Assembly (NCBI GenBank): GCA_009760885.1
Contig: CM019718.1
Span: 26,095,133 to 26,159,132 of the forward strand
From: Achatina immaculata
Lineage: Eukaryota; Mollusca; Gastropoda; Stylommatophora; Achatinidae
Direction: 5' to 3'
DNA: 64,000 nucleotides
Position numbers and translations under genes: made by a program
The notes under the pieces: model-generated
What the model was told of the DNA's origin: nothing
The model's database searches: none
The model's input: the letters and a program-made list of their open reading frames with translations, nothing else
In this document: positions 22,663 through 33,235 of the stretch, one piece after another
How the letters are laid out: each line of letters opens with the position of its first letter
Numbering within the stretch: position 1 is the stretch's first letter

Positions 22663-22873
22663 AAGCAGGCCAGTGCAGCCCGTTTCCGACCCGACTCAAT
22701 GCTCCAGTTTTCAAGATCTTCGCCACTGCGTGGGCTGCAAATGCCATCACAGTTCCCCCCAAAACCAGGAAACTTATCAACAAACCCAGCCAGTACTCAT
22801 CTTTTGGTAGGCATCTCTCTCGACCCTGAATGTGCCACGGCTTTTTATCCTTAAACAGCAGATCAAAGTTCAT
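22583..22873 (-). CDS. Unrecognised ORF with a membrane segment
   Basis: A 96-residue minus-strand ORF. Residues 1-27 are hydrophilic (LLFKDKKPWHIQGRERCL). Residues 28-52 form a plausible transmembrane helix (YWLGLLISFLVLGGTVMAFA). The last 25 residues are encoded by the adjacent minisatellite. I do not recognise the family. The start context is weak and no splice sites were found. It may be a chance ORF or part of a retroelement. Confidence 0.2.
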   Translation of the reverse strand: MNFDLLFKDKKPWHIQGRERCLPKDEYWLGLLISFLVLGGTVMAFAAHAVAKILKTGALSRVGNGLHWPALITERRGLYGYREEGCTVKERIGLYG

Positions 22874-24605
22874 CAGAACAATCTGGCTAATGAGCCTTCA
22901 TGTTACAACGTTTCGTTTCCTGAGCAGTTTTAAAAAAAACTCAGCAAAATAAAGTTTTCAAGACCTGAAAAATATGCCTCCATATTAGTGCTTACAGTAG
23001 TGCTCTTTTATACTACCACAACATGACGAGCGAGGTAGCAATTAGCTTATCCAATGAAGAAGGGTTTGTTTTTATAATCTATGGCGAACGAAACCTACTC
23101 CGATACAGAAACGCTGTAAAAGTGAGTAGAAATCGAAGGTTTTGGCGTGCGGATTCAAAGCCCAGATCTCTAGTTCGTAATGTATTGTCAGGATTTGAAC
23201 CGCGGCTATATGTTCTTTCACATGGCCTTTTCTGGTCTCATCTGTCGGAGATGACTCTAAGAGTCTTGGTCATTGCGCTGGACTTACACCCTTCCTTCAG
23301 CTATCAGCTCACATGTAGTTCCTACATTTCCAATAACTATCCCGTTTTCCCATTATAAATTGACAACTGCTTTCACTAACAAAAGTGTCAGGTCCCATTG
23401 CATAGTTAGATCAGTCTAAGTTAGATCAGGGGCGCTAGAATAAAGCCTACTCTTGTTATAATGATGTCAAGGTGTGAATGTTGTAGATTTGTAGAATAGT
23501 TCTCTAGTATTGAAGCTTGAAGAAGTTGTTTCATTAATGCGGACATTAGTTTCACACACAACCTGATTTACTATTTCTAGATTAGGTTTCACAAACATTA
23601 CATCGTCGTTCGTTAGATCAATTCCGATGAAAAATTCACTTAATTAATTTATTCTGGCAGATAAGATCAAGATGTATTGTCGACAACATCACTTGGATTT
23701 AATCACTTAATCATTTGTTCACAATATCAAACTCTGTCATATTCTACATGCAGCATTTCATCAGTGTTCTCAGCTTCAAGTTACTCTACACGTGATAATA
23801 GGACGATTCTAAATCATGTTTTCTAATAGATATGCAACATATGGTCAATTAATTCCTTGTCTGCATCCTTTACAAAGTCTCAAATGTATCATATCTTCTG
23901 CGTTCCTCACGCAGTACTAAAATAAACACTTTTAGAACTTGAGACAATTTCTGTCTGTCATAAAACAAACTCTGGTTCTAAACTGATCTTCTGAATATCT
24001 ATTTCTCTAGTTGTCCATCTGTTCCACCTGTCGTTACCTACGTCTTCTTCTCTCTCGTGTCTTCTCTGGTATGTGTTCTCCTTCTCCTGTTCTTCTCTGA
24101 TTATCTGTCCTTCTTTTGTCTGTCTACTTCTGACGATCCCCCTTCACTTGTCCGTTAGCCCCTGGACTTCCTTTTCTTGGAGGCACCTTCCTTCTCATGC
24201 TCCTTCCTTTAACGTCTGGACCGGTCTCTATTCATTGACCGTCCTTATTCCTTCGTCTTCGGGCTCCCCCTCTCCAATTACCCGTGACTTATATGTTGTC
24301 AGTCAGTTGTCCAATAGTCCACGCCTCTAAATATTTATTTGATCAGCTGGCCGAGTTGGTAACTCCTTTATTTAAAAACCGTGTGCAATAGCGTCCTAAG
24401 ATTAACAAGCTAATACATGCCATACGTGTCAGCCTGCTTCAACTCCGTCTATACAGTTGTCATTTATCTAAGTCATTATCTTGCTTGTTCATGTCGGATG
24501 TTTTATTTTGTCCTCGCTTTTTCATTGTGCCTGCCTTTTCTATTCGTCTTTTCTATTCTGTTTACTTGTGTCAGCGTCCAGTCATAGTAGTGTCATGGAA
24601 GTTTG

Positions 24606-24609
<4 letters not shown>
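22874..24609. other. Unique non-coding stretch
   Basis: No gene or TE recognised. The right half (about 23980-24330) is pyrimidine-rich. A 111-residue ORF at 23023-23358 has no recognisable features. Confidence 0.35.
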
Positions 24610-24652
<43 letters not shown>

Positions 24653-24703
24653 CCTTAAGTGCCCAGGGCACATGGGGCTTGCGCAAGGGTTTTCCACAAA
24701 TGC

Positions 24704-25225
24704 CTATCCTTCGCCTTTTTTTTCTGCTCTTGCCCAGGTGAGCCCTCTATTGCTCAACATCCTTTCTGTTGTTCTTCTCCATGTCTCTTTTGGTCTACCC
24801 TTACTTCTGCTCCCCTGTGGTGTCCATCTTAGTGCTATTTTTGGTAGTGAGTTGTCAGTCATTCGGAGCACATGTCCCAACCATCGCCAGCGTCTTTCCT
24901 CAATAATTGTTGTCAGTGGTTTCATCTGCATTTCTGCTAATAAGATGTTATTTCTTATGGTGTTTGGCCAAAATATTTTTCTAATTCTTCGTAAACATTT
25001 AGTCTGGAAACATTTAGTCTGGAAAGAATTCAACTTGTTTTCTATTGTTTTGGTGATTTTCCAACATTCACTTCCATAGAGTAGTACACTTAGAACATTA
25101 CTCTTAAATATCCTGATTTTCATATTTATGCTTAGTTTTTTTTTATTCCCACATAGTCTGCAGCATTGCAAAAGCCTGGTTTGCTCTAGTAAGTCTGCCG
25201 TTGATGTCCTCTGTGCTGTCTCCAT
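24704..25225 (-). pseudogene. LINE C-terminal domain (frame-shifted)
   Basis: Continues the family A polyprotein after the RT: FKSNVLSVLLYGSECWKITK, RRWRWLGHVLRMTDNSLPK and GRPKETWRRTTERMLSNRG. A third frameshift in an A run (plus-strand T8 near 24715) converts the expected ...RAEKKAKDRHLWKTLAEAPC, intact in the copy at 27920, into a premature stop. A local duplication, KCFQTKC, is also present. The conserved GH-x-R-M and (S/N)RGLTW motifs are typical of LINE C-termini of unknown exact role, possibly RNA binding. Confidence 0.88.
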
Positions 25226-26483
25226 TTTCTACTACTCTGCTGCCAAGGTATACAAATTCGTTGACCTCCTCCACTAACTTGTTATCTACTCTGAGTACAT
25301 TTCTGTTGTTCACATTTTGCTTCATTAACTTTGTCTTTCCTACGTTGATCTTTAGTCCTATGTTGTTTGCATTCTGAGTTAGCTTGTTTATTTTATCTTG
25401 CATATCTTTGTGACTGCTTGATAACAGACAAATGTCGTCCGCAAAGTCAAGGTCCTCCAGCACTGTGTCAAGGGTCCATTGTAATCCTCTGCGTTTGTCT
25501 GATGTTGCTTCCTTCATTAACCAGTCTACTGCCAAGATAAATAATGTTGGTGATAGTACACATCCCTGTTTCACTCCTGTTTGTACCCTAAAGCTGCTGG
25601 AGGTATGCTCTCCACAGATCACTTTGCACTGAAAACCCTCGTATAGGGCTTTGATTACATTAACTATTTTATGGGGGAGGCCATGCCATCTTAGGATTTT
25701 CCACAGTGCATCTCTGTTGACACTGTCAAAGGCTTTCTCAAAATCTATGAATAATGCATATGTTGTGCTATGCCACTCATTTGCCTGTTCTAATATTTGT
25801 CTAAGTACAAATATGTGGTCTATGCATGATCTTCCTTTCCTAAATCCTGCCTGCTCTTTCCGAAGTTTTTCCTCAAGTGTTGGTACAATTCTGTTGATGA
25901 TTATTCTGCAAAATACTTTACTGGTGAGTGGCAGTAGGGTAATGCCTCTCCAGTTCCCGCAATCTCTGAGGTCACCCTTCTTTGGTAGTTTTACTATAAG
26001 CCCAGTTTTCCACTCCTCTGGGGCTTTTTCTAGATCCCAAATTTGTTGTAATATCTGGCAGAGTTGTTTTGGTGTTTCTGTTTCTTCTGCTTTCAACATC
26101 TCAGCAGTCACTTCATCTTCACCTGGTGCCCTGTCTGAGTTTAGCTTCTTTATCGCCTCCTTTACTTCATTTATTGTTATTGGTCCTGTATTGATGTTTA
26201 GTTCAGTTTTTGCTTCAGGTATGTCTATTGTTTGTGCTGCTTGTGTTCTGTTTAGTAGGGTGTTAAAGTGTTCCCTCCATCTTTCAATTTTTTCTCTTTC
26301 TCCACTGACCAGTTGTCCATTTTGTGTTCTTACTGCACTTTCACATCTTGTGTTGAAGTTACCTGTCATCTGCTTTGTGATTTTATATATGGTTTTCATG
26401 TCATTTGTATATGCTGCTTTCTCTGCTGTTTCTGCTAAGTTGTCATAATATTGATGTTTATCTTGACGGCATGATTCCTTCAC
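25143..26483 (-). CDS. LINE reverse transcriptase domain
   Basis: A 446-residue ORF covering the reverse transcriptase of the family A LINE. Motifs in order are LPKKGDLRDCGNWRGITLLP, EQAGFRKGRSCIDHIFVLRQ, FIDFEKAFDSVNRD with the first catalytic Asp, QTGVKQGCVLSPTLFILAVD, and the catalytic box LDFADDICLLSS. It copies element RNA at the nicked target. The annotated Met is internal; the real frame continues upstream through the frameshift in the endonuclease ORF. It ends prematurely at 25143 in an A run (plus-strand T8-T10). Confidence 0.92.
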   Translation of the reverse strand: MKESCRQDKHQYYDNLAETAEKAAYTNDMKTIYKITKQMTGNFNTRCESAVRTQNGQLVSGEREKIERWREHFNTLLNRTQAAQTIDIPEAKTELNINTGPITINEVKEAIKKLNSDRAPGEDEVTAEMLKAEETETPKQLCQILQQIWDLEKAPEEWKTGLIVKLPKKGDLRDCGNWRGITLLPLTSKVFCRIIINRIVPTLEEKLRKEQAGFRKGRSCIDHIFVLRQILEQANEWHSTTYALFIDFEKAFDSVNRDALWKILRWHGLPHKIVNVIKALYEGFQCKVICGEHTSSSFRVQTGVKQGCVLSPTLFILAVDWLMKEATSDKRRGLQWTLDTVLEDLDFADDICLLSSSHKDMQDKINKLTQNANNIGLKINVGKTKLMKQNVNNRNVLRVDNKLVEEVNEFVYLGSRVVENGDSTEDINGRLTRANQAFAMLQTMWE

Positions 26484-26523
26484 TTCTTTGTCTTTTTGTG
26501 CATAATTACTTAAAACTCGTTCT

Positions 26524-27573
26524 TTAAGCCGTTGTGATTTGGTGTTCAGTAATTTTTTTCTTGATTTCTTTTCTTTGCTCTATCTTTTCCCATGTGGTCT
26601 CGCTTATCCATTCCTCTTTTCTCCTTTTCCGATATCCCAGCACCTCTTTTGCTGTTTCCTGTAGTGTTTTATTGAACTCTAATATGGACATTTCTGCTTC
26701 GTCTTGTAGGACACTGAAGCGGTTCTTAAGTACTATTGAGAATTCATTTCTTGTTTGCTGGTCTATCAGTTTTCTTGTATCAAAATGTATCTTTCTGTGT
26801 TCTCCGATTTTGGCTTTCCTTAATTTTAGTTTTATTTTTGCTACCAGAAGGTTGTGATCACTTCCTACATCTGCTCCTTTCCTTGCTCGCACATCTTGTA
26901 GTGACCGTTTCCACTTGTTGTTTATTAGTATGTGATCGATTTGGTTTTCTGTGGTTTTATCTGGTGACCTCCAAGTCACCTTATGGATGTTTTTGTGTTG
27001 GAAAATTGTCCTTCCGATGGTCATCATGTTTTCTTCACAGCAACTGCACAGTCTTTCTCCATTTTCATTTATTTCTCCAATTCCTTCTCTTCCCATGATT
27101 CTTCTTCTATCTTCATTTCCTTCACCTACTTTTGCATTGAAGTCGCCCAAGATGAGTAGCATATCATGCTTGGGTATTGTTTCTACTGTTGCTTGGAGGC
27201 TGTTGTAAAAATCTTTTAATTCCTCTTCAGCTGCTTCTGTTGGTGCATAACAAACTATAATAGACAGCTTCGTGAATCTTGAGTTGAAGCGTGCATATAA
27301 TAATCTCTCATTTATTGGGGTCCATTTCAGCAATGCTCTTGATGCTTCTTTTGTTATAATCAATGCTACTCCTCCTTCATGAAGATCTTCTTTACCTGAC
27401 CATATTATTGTATCTTCTGTGTGCTGTGTTGTTAATTTCCTTCTGCCTTGTCCTGTCCATCTTGCTTCTTGTATTCCTAGTATGTCTAGTTTGTATCTGT
27501 GCATTTCCTTGATGGTTTGTGCTAGTTTTCCAGTCTGGTTTAGCGTTCTTACATTCCAGCTGCCTATTTGCAT
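26524..27573 (-). CDS. LINE APE-type endonuclease domain
   Basis: A 349-residue ORF starting MQIGSWNVRTLNQTGKLAQT. Exonuclease-endonuclease-phosphatase fold motifs are in order: N in SWNVRTLN (residue 7), the catalytic Glu in DILGIQEARWTG (residue 36), GDFNAKVG (residues 143-150) and the terminal GSDHNLL (residues 236-242). The enzyme nicks target DNA to prime reverse transcription. The frame leaves the RT frame near 26555, in an A run (K-K-K-I), where one base too many produces the stop at 26524. Without that base it would continue into the RT ORF. Confidence 0.9.
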   Translation of the reverse strand: MQIGSWNVRTLNQTGKLAQTIKEMHRYKLDILGIQEARWTGQGRRKLTTQHTEDTIIWSGKEDLHEGGVALIITKEASRALLKWTPINERLLYARFNSRFTKLSIIVCYAPTEAAEEELKDFYNSLQATVETIPKHDMLLILGDFNAKVGEGNEDRRRIMGREGIGEINENGERLCSCCEENMMTIGRTIFQHKNIHKVTWRSPDKTTENQIDHILINNKWKRSLQDVRARKGADVGSDHNLLVAKIKLKLRKAKIGEHRKIHFDTRKLIDQQTRNEFSIVLKNRFSVLQDEAEMSILEFNKTLQETAKEVLGYRKRRKEEWISETTWEKIEQRKEIKKKITEHQITTA

Positions 27574-27919
27574 CTTGTGTTTAGGTTCCGGAGGTCTGCA
27601 GTCGGGCTGGGGACTTCCAGTGGCTGGCTTTCATCCACAACCTTCATGGGCTCAGTTTCCTGATACGCATTTCTCCTTCCACCTGCATTTGTTTTTTTTT
27701 TCCTTGCTTCCGTTTCTGTAGCAGTCTGATAGTTTTTTTTACCAGATGGGGTTGCTGGCCCTATGCTGAACCCTCCTTAGTCGCCTTTTACGATCATGCA
27801 TGGTAGGGTACAGTGGTCCTATTCTTTGCAGATCCCGGGTACAACACGGGGGTTGTTTTTTCTACCTTGCTCTAATTTTCCTATTTACTTTTTCTGTTGC
27901 TATTAGATGTTACTGTTAT

Positions 27920-28497
27920 CTCTCTCTCTCTCTCTGAACCTTAAGTGCCCAGGGCACATGGGGCTTCCGCAAGGGTTTTCCACAAATGCCTGTCCTTCGC
28001 CTTTTTTTCTGCTCTTGCCCAGGTGAGCCCTCTATTGCTCAACATCCTTTCTGTTGTTCTTCTCCATGTCTCTTTTGGTCTACCCTTACTTCTGCTCCCC
28101 TGTGGTGTCCATCTTAGTGCTATTTTTGGTAGTGAGTTGTCAGTCATTCGGAGCACATGTCCCAACCATCGCCAGCGTCTTTCCTCAATAATTGTTGTCA
28201 GTGGTTTCATCTGCATTTCTGCTAATAAGATGTTATTTCTTATAGTGTTTGGCCAAAATATTTTTCTAATTCTTCGTAAACATTTAGTCTGGAAAGAATT
28301 CAACTTGTTTTCTGTGGTTTTGGTGATTTTCCAGCATTCGCTTCCATAGAGTAGTACACTTAGAACATTACTCTTAAATATCCTGATTTTCATATTTATG
28401 CTTAGTTTTTTTTTATTTCCATATATTCTGCAGCATTGCAAAAGCCTGGTTTGCTCTAGTAAGTCTGCTGTTGATGTCCTCTGTGCTGTCTCCACTA
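27920..28497 (-). mobile_element. LINE family A, truncated copy (copy 2)
   Basis: A 5'-truncated copy lying only about 60 bp beyond the 5' end of the long family A element, same orientation. (CT)8 at 27920-27935 is its (GA)n tail. Its C-terminal frame is fully open from METAQRTST-like residues to the natural stop. It lacks the duplication and frameshifts of copy 1, so it was not derived from it by local duplication. A clear target duplication was not found. Confidence 0.92.
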
Positions 28498-28504
28498 TTA
28501 TGCC

Positions 28505-28612
28505 TACAGTATATTCATAATCATATCCATAATCGGATTCATAATCATATTCATTATCGAACTCATAATCACATTCATAATCATATTCATTAATAATAAT
28601 ACTATAATCATT
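28505..28612. repeat. Degenerate attcataatcat tandem array
   Basis: Short units around attcataatcat repeat across about 100 bp, directly at the truncated 5' end of the LINE copy at 27920-28497. They extend that copy's ORF artificially with DYEYDYE-type residues. Confidence 0.8.
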
Positions 28613-31011
28613 ACTCACAAGGCCATGCTACATCTTTGCTTTTCAGAAACCAGTTCTCTAGTCCCCGCGCCACTCCACAGCCCATTCTTTAATTAATACT
28701 AGGAAATTAATGCCATTTTTGTAAACGTTGCTCTCGCGCATGACACATATTTCATTCCCTCTCCTAGACCATTACTATGTCCGCTCTTGTCTCCATGACG
28801 TTTCATTTAAGCCAGAACTAAATCCGGCATCTACGCTTGTTAACAGTAGGACAGCTCTTGTGTTAAATGTCCGCACCTGCAGTTTCAACATACTTCTTTT
28901 ATGTTATGTTTCTGCTTTTTGTCGTTCATCAGGCTCTGGGCTTGGGTTTTCTCCAGCGTCATGTGTCTTCTTTTTTTCTCGTTCACCAGGCTATGGATAT
29001 GAGTCTTCTCCAACGTCATGTTTCAACTCTTTTTGTCGTTCAACAGGCTGTGGGCTTGAGTCTCCTCTTGGGTCTTTTCTGCTCTTTTCCGTTTCAGATT
29101 TTGTCGTCACCGGCACCAGAACCTGGGTAGCTGGCTTTCTTTATTCACGAGATCCTATTTTCCCTTCATCCGTTCATGGCCATGCGCTCAAATGTGCCTC
29201 GCTCTGCAGGAAAAGTCTTTTAGCAGACCATACCGCCAAGTGATGAACACTGGCGATCCCTATCCTGTTAGCTGAGCTGATTGCTGGAGGGGGCAGTAAA
29301 CGTAGATGTTGGAGAGGGTCTTAGTTGGATATGGTTTTGCCGACCCAGAAATTCGGATCTGTTACATGAACGCATTTAAAAAATTCCATTCTGGCTGTCG
29401 ACAAATGAACCACGCTATTTTCCATTCTGTTCTACAGCATTTCACTCCACAGTTTTCCCTTTATTTCTTCCTCATGTGGACTTCTCAACACTACTCTCGC
29501 AACATTTACTTGTACATTAAAACATAGCGTTTAAAGATTGTTTGAAAAATATTGATCCGCGCGACGACGAGATGTATAATAGCACGGAATGAATGTATTG
29601 TAATGTCAATACGGTGTTTACGGCTGACATTTCTGTTTAGTTTTAAGCCTAGTCTTTGGTGAGCAATGATGTCTGTGCTGGAGTGAAAGCGCTGTTATGG
29701 GGACGAGTGTGCTGGGGTTAAATAGCGCTGGCGAGGACCGTATCCTATCCCATCATTGGTGGTTACAGTAGCGTGCTGATTTAGTTCCTCAGCTTGATTG
29801 ATTGAAATGTGGTTAGCCAGCTCCCCATTATGGCGGGGTTTGCGAGGAGTTCGTCTCTTGGCTTCACCCCCTGGTCTCCATGCAAGACACCGTAATCCAC
29901 TCCCCGTCCGATAAAAAATGCCCGTGCTTCAACCTCACCGCGGGGACAGCTGCAGAGAACAGAATTGTTGTGCAGATTTAAGAAAAAAAAAACCACATGG
30001 GCACGTAAGATTCTTGATGATCTCATAACACACAGGCTGAAGATTTACGTTACGAGGCAATATTAGATTCCCCAAGATTAGATTCCAAAGTACGGGACTG
30101 TCATGTGATACTGACTGTTGTGCTCTGTTGGTTCAGGTTTCAGGACAGTCATGTGTTGTCAGCTATAAATTTTAAAAGGAGCATAGAGATAGCAAGGGAT
30201 AAAATGATGACGATGACGGTGGTGATGATGGCTATAATGATAATGTTGAGGGTGATGAACCGACAACATTATAATGAGAACACAGTATTTACCTCGCTTT
30301 TCCAAAGCCTGTTTATTTTAAATATATGATTTTTTTTTAAATTGACGATTTTGGGGGGGGGGGGGGGGGGTCACAAAACGTCGTTTTCTTCTCCCATTCA
30401 TTGGTTTATTCTCTTGATCAAACTCAGTTTCGTCCCCCATGCCTTTTGTTTCTTTACCCCCCTCCAGTTTATACGCTGAGTTGCATCAATGATAAATGAT
30501 GCAAGCAGGCCAAGGTGAGCGCTGTCTATTTGACAGAAACTTTTCTTAACAGCCGAGACTCTCACCGCAGTAGAATCGATGACGTAAACGCACCCGAGCT
30601 CAATAAAAGGTTATGGTCAGAATCTGTGGTAAGATGAAAGGGGAAAAGGGGGGGGGGGGATGTAATATACCAAAACTTCCGACCAAAGGATACCGTCGTA
30701 ACATTACTTGGAACGCTTTATATGCCAGTAGATGACAGCAATCAGTAAGCATGAGTTAATACTTAATGTACATGGTCTCGCTGTAATCAGTATGATCAAG
30801 TTGTATCACGCCTTTCTCAAGTGGCGTACGCGTTGTAGAGCGCTGCTCTTTTCCTTAGTCGATCGGAAAACGTCTTGCAGTCGAGTTAGGATGTATGTTT
30901 CGGTGAGTATGGTGTTTAGAGTGATGCTGATGCCCTAAGCCTATCATTTCCTCGGCCTCTCCCTTTCTCGTTTCCTATGAGACGCGCTCTCAGTTATTGT
31001 TCTGTCTAGGC
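28613..31011. other. Mostly unique non-coding stretch
   Basis: No convincing gene. It includes three diverged 60-bp repeats at about 28910-29080 (containing gttca(t/c/a)caggct), a G run of about 18 at 30353-30370, and another G run of about 10 at 30650-30659. A (GAT/GGT)-rich stretch lies at 30205-30250. Confidence 0.4.
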
Positions 31012-31286
31012 CAGGGGTGTCCAGCTTGGGACCCGCGTGCCACATGCTACCTGCCAGACTTTTTGTTTTAATGTACGTTTACTTGTACGTTGTAAAATTA
31101 TGGAAGCGTAATTTATTTGATTAAAATTAACATTCATTTTGTTCAGAACATGTTTTTTAAAAAGACATGAAAAGCTAATTAAATGCACTCGCTTCACCTT
31201 TACTTCATAACTATCACTTTTTTCTTCCTTATTTTTATACAAGCTGACAAAAACTAGCTGATTTTTATGGGCGCTGACATCCCCTG
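31012..31286. mobile_element. Candidate short hAT-like element
   Basis: The left end is CAGGGGTGTCCAGCTTGGGA and the right end reverse-complements to CAGGGGATGTCAGCGCCC. These resemble hAT termini. The 8 bp on the two sides (gtctaggc and atcagtgg) do not match, so the pairing is uncertain. Confidence 0.4.
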
Positions 31287-31449
31287 ATCAGTGGTTCCCA
31301 AGCTCTTCACATCCAAGAACCACTTTTCCAACTACATATAAGTTGGAGACCACCAGATTATATGCAGTATCGCAGGGTATTTTACTTAGTAAATGCTACA
31401 TTTTCATTCCTTGCCTACTTTACGCTGGACTTCCGATTCAGCAGTATAA

Positions 31450-31690
31450 AGATAAAGGTAATACTGTCATGCCTTAGACTCACATAGGGATATGGTGTTA
31501 GTGCCAATATTTTCCTTGACCTGAAAAGCACACTAGAGCTTGATATGGTCAGTATCACGCCTGGCCGTCTTTCCTTCCCCGACTCTTGAAGAAGTCAGGT
31601 ACCCATTTCTACAGGTGAGTGACTGGGGTGCCTCCTGGCGGATTCGAATCCCCGACATTCGCCATGAGAGACCAGTGCACTAACCACTTC
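31450..31690 (-). mobile_element. tRNA-derived SINE type 1
   Basis: Homologous to 14487-14738: tail motif at the left (gataaaggtaatactgtc), AGAAATGGGTACCTGACTTC in the body, and a B-box region GGATTCGAATCC-like gattcgaatccccgac on the plus strand. The extreme tRNA head is truncated at about 31690. Confidence 0.85.
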
Positions 31691-32049
31691 TTGAAAGTGC
31701 TTGTGACCTGTGGTGGCGCGAACAGGAACGCACGAACGTGTTAGACAGCAATAGTGTCGTCATTACTTTCAAGATGGAGGTCGGTTCCGTGTGCTGTGCT
31801 GCTGAGCTTTAGTGCTATGGCACAGCTGTGGGCTGTGAACTTCGCGCAGACAGCATTAACAACTATTCGTTATGTCTACTCGGCCAGTGGTGAACTGTGG
31901 GGGTCGTTGTGTGTTCTTGCCGCCTAAGCTGCCGAGTTTGTGCCGAGAGCGACGCTGACTAGTTTCGCATGTGGACTTTTGTAGTTATAAAAATAGCGTT
32001 CTCGTTGAGTGTCTCATCATCAGAGATTGATGCGAAGGACCATTGATAA

Positions 32050-32690
32050 CATTCTGTGAGATACTTGCTGGCACAGAACTGAAACAAGCTGATAGATTCA
32101 AGTACAGTTATTCAAGAACAGTTATAAAAGCTGATGGGAAATGTCACAACGAAATAAAAAGGAGGTGTGCTCAGGCCAAATCAGCATTCCAGACAATGAG
32201 AAACATCTTATGCAACAGATCCATATCAGTGGAAACAAGATTCCGAGTACTTAAATGTTACATCGAGCCAATTTTGTTTTATGTATGTGAAGCATGGTCC
32301 ATGAATAAGATAGTACAGCGAGAAATGGAACCCATGGAAATGTGGTTCATAAGAAGGTTGTTGAAGGTAGCATGGACAGCTAAGAAAACCAACGAAGAAG
32401 TCTTAAGAGAGGCTGGAGTTAAAAGGCAAATTATAGCAAAGATCAGAGGCAGACGAGCGAGATTTATAGGACATTTTCTGAGAAGAGGAAAATTGGAACA
32501 CACTGTGGCAACTGGAAAAATTGAAGGAAGAAGAGATAGAGGAAGACAGAGAGAGAAGTTACTGGATGGGCTGTCAATGTGACTAGGAAGAAAGCCACAG
32601 GCGGATCTCACAAATCAAGTCTAAAGACAGGGAATTGTGGAGAGAAATGATCGCCTACGCCACATGTTACGACACTTCATTGGCAGGCGA
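32050..32690 (+). mobile_element. LINE C-terminal fragment (family E, copy 1)
   Basis: An open frame of 179 codons contains RFKYSYSRTVIKADGKCHNE, RRCAQAKSAFQTMRNILCNR, FYVCEAWSMNKIVQREMEPM and EGRRDRGRQREKLLDGLS. This order (RT thumb, YGCEtW-like motif, then the GRRxRGRxR motif) is the standard C-terminus of APE-LINE polyproteins. A second copy lies at 61520-61930. The usual YLG has become YSY and LLYGCE has become LFYVCE. Confidence 0.85.
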
Positions 32691-32744
32691 TGGAGAGTTT
32701 ATGGGAGTATCTCGTTCACGATGATACCGAGAACCTAAAACTGA

Positions 32745-33180
32745 AACTACTTTACTCTTGTTTGGAGCATAGGTCATTAACTAAGGCTCTCCATTTATTT
32801 CTGTCCATGGCTGTTTCTTCTGTCAGTTTCCAGATGTAGTCGGGTTTTTTTTTTAAATTTCTGCTTCAAGACTCCTTCACCAGATGTTTCTATGTCTTCC
32901 TTCTTTCTTCTTTCCATGGAGATTCCAGTGAGAACTTTTCTGGTTAGGTTTGTGGTAAGCTTTCGGAGTGCGTGCCCCATCTATCTCCAACGTTGTTTCC
33001 TTATAATTTCTTTCACCGTGGGTTTGTTCGTTTTCTGCCATAGCTATTCACTACTGTAGGTATTTTGCCACCTGATCTTTGCAGATGTTAGCAAAGGTCT
33101 GCTGTCTCTTGGTACTTTTGGCTAATGCTGTTCATGTTTTTTATCCAAGGTGGTACATACTACCAAGTTGATAACGCAAC
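32745..33180 (-). mobile_element. LINE C-terminal fragment (family I)
   Basis: On the minus strand it contains MGHALRKLTTNLTRKVLTGI, then ERRKKEDIETSGEGVLKQ and a terminal region near 32770-32800. The pattern RW..GH.LRK...LT..VLTW is a LINE C-terminal motif. It is broken by frameshifts and stops. Confidence 0.7.
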
Positions 33181-33235
33181 TGAGGACCAGCTGAGAACTA
33201 CATGTTGTCCGCGATTCACAGGATGGGAACCACTG

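Larger units (their letters stand above)
24610..27862 (-). mobile_element. Near full-length GA-tailed LINE (family A, copy 1)
   Basis: A minus-strand non-LTR retrotransposon of about 3.25 kb. In transcript order it has a 5' UTR of about 290 bp (containing GGCGACTAAGGAGGGTTCAG near 27775), an APE endonuclease, a reverse transcriptase and a C-terminal domain. The terminus is ...CTTAAGGTTC joined directly to a (GA)20 tail, seen as CT at 24610-24649. Three single-base frameshifts interrupt an otherwise continuous frame of about 970 codons. A possible target duplication is gtttgttttct at 24601-24611 versus ggttgttttttct at 27851-27863, imperfect. The organisation and microsatellite tail resemble RTE-like elements; the clade call is tentative. 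Confidence 0.92.
31289..33235. mobile_element. Candidate hAT-like element carrying nested retroelements
   Basis: The left terminus CAGTGGTTCCCAAGCTCTTC and the right terminus, reverse complement CAGTGGTTCCCATCCTGTGA, share 12 identical outer bases, as expected of a hAT TIR pair. Between them are a SINE and two LINE fragments but no transposase. Flanking 8-mers (cccctgat and cccttttg) match at only about half their positions, so the ends could belong to two different elements. Confidence 0.45.

Noticed and set aside
28500..28618. N-terminal extension rich in Asp, Tyr and Glu fused to LINE residues
   Set aside because: It is a read-through of the attcataatcat repeats into the truncated LINE copy.
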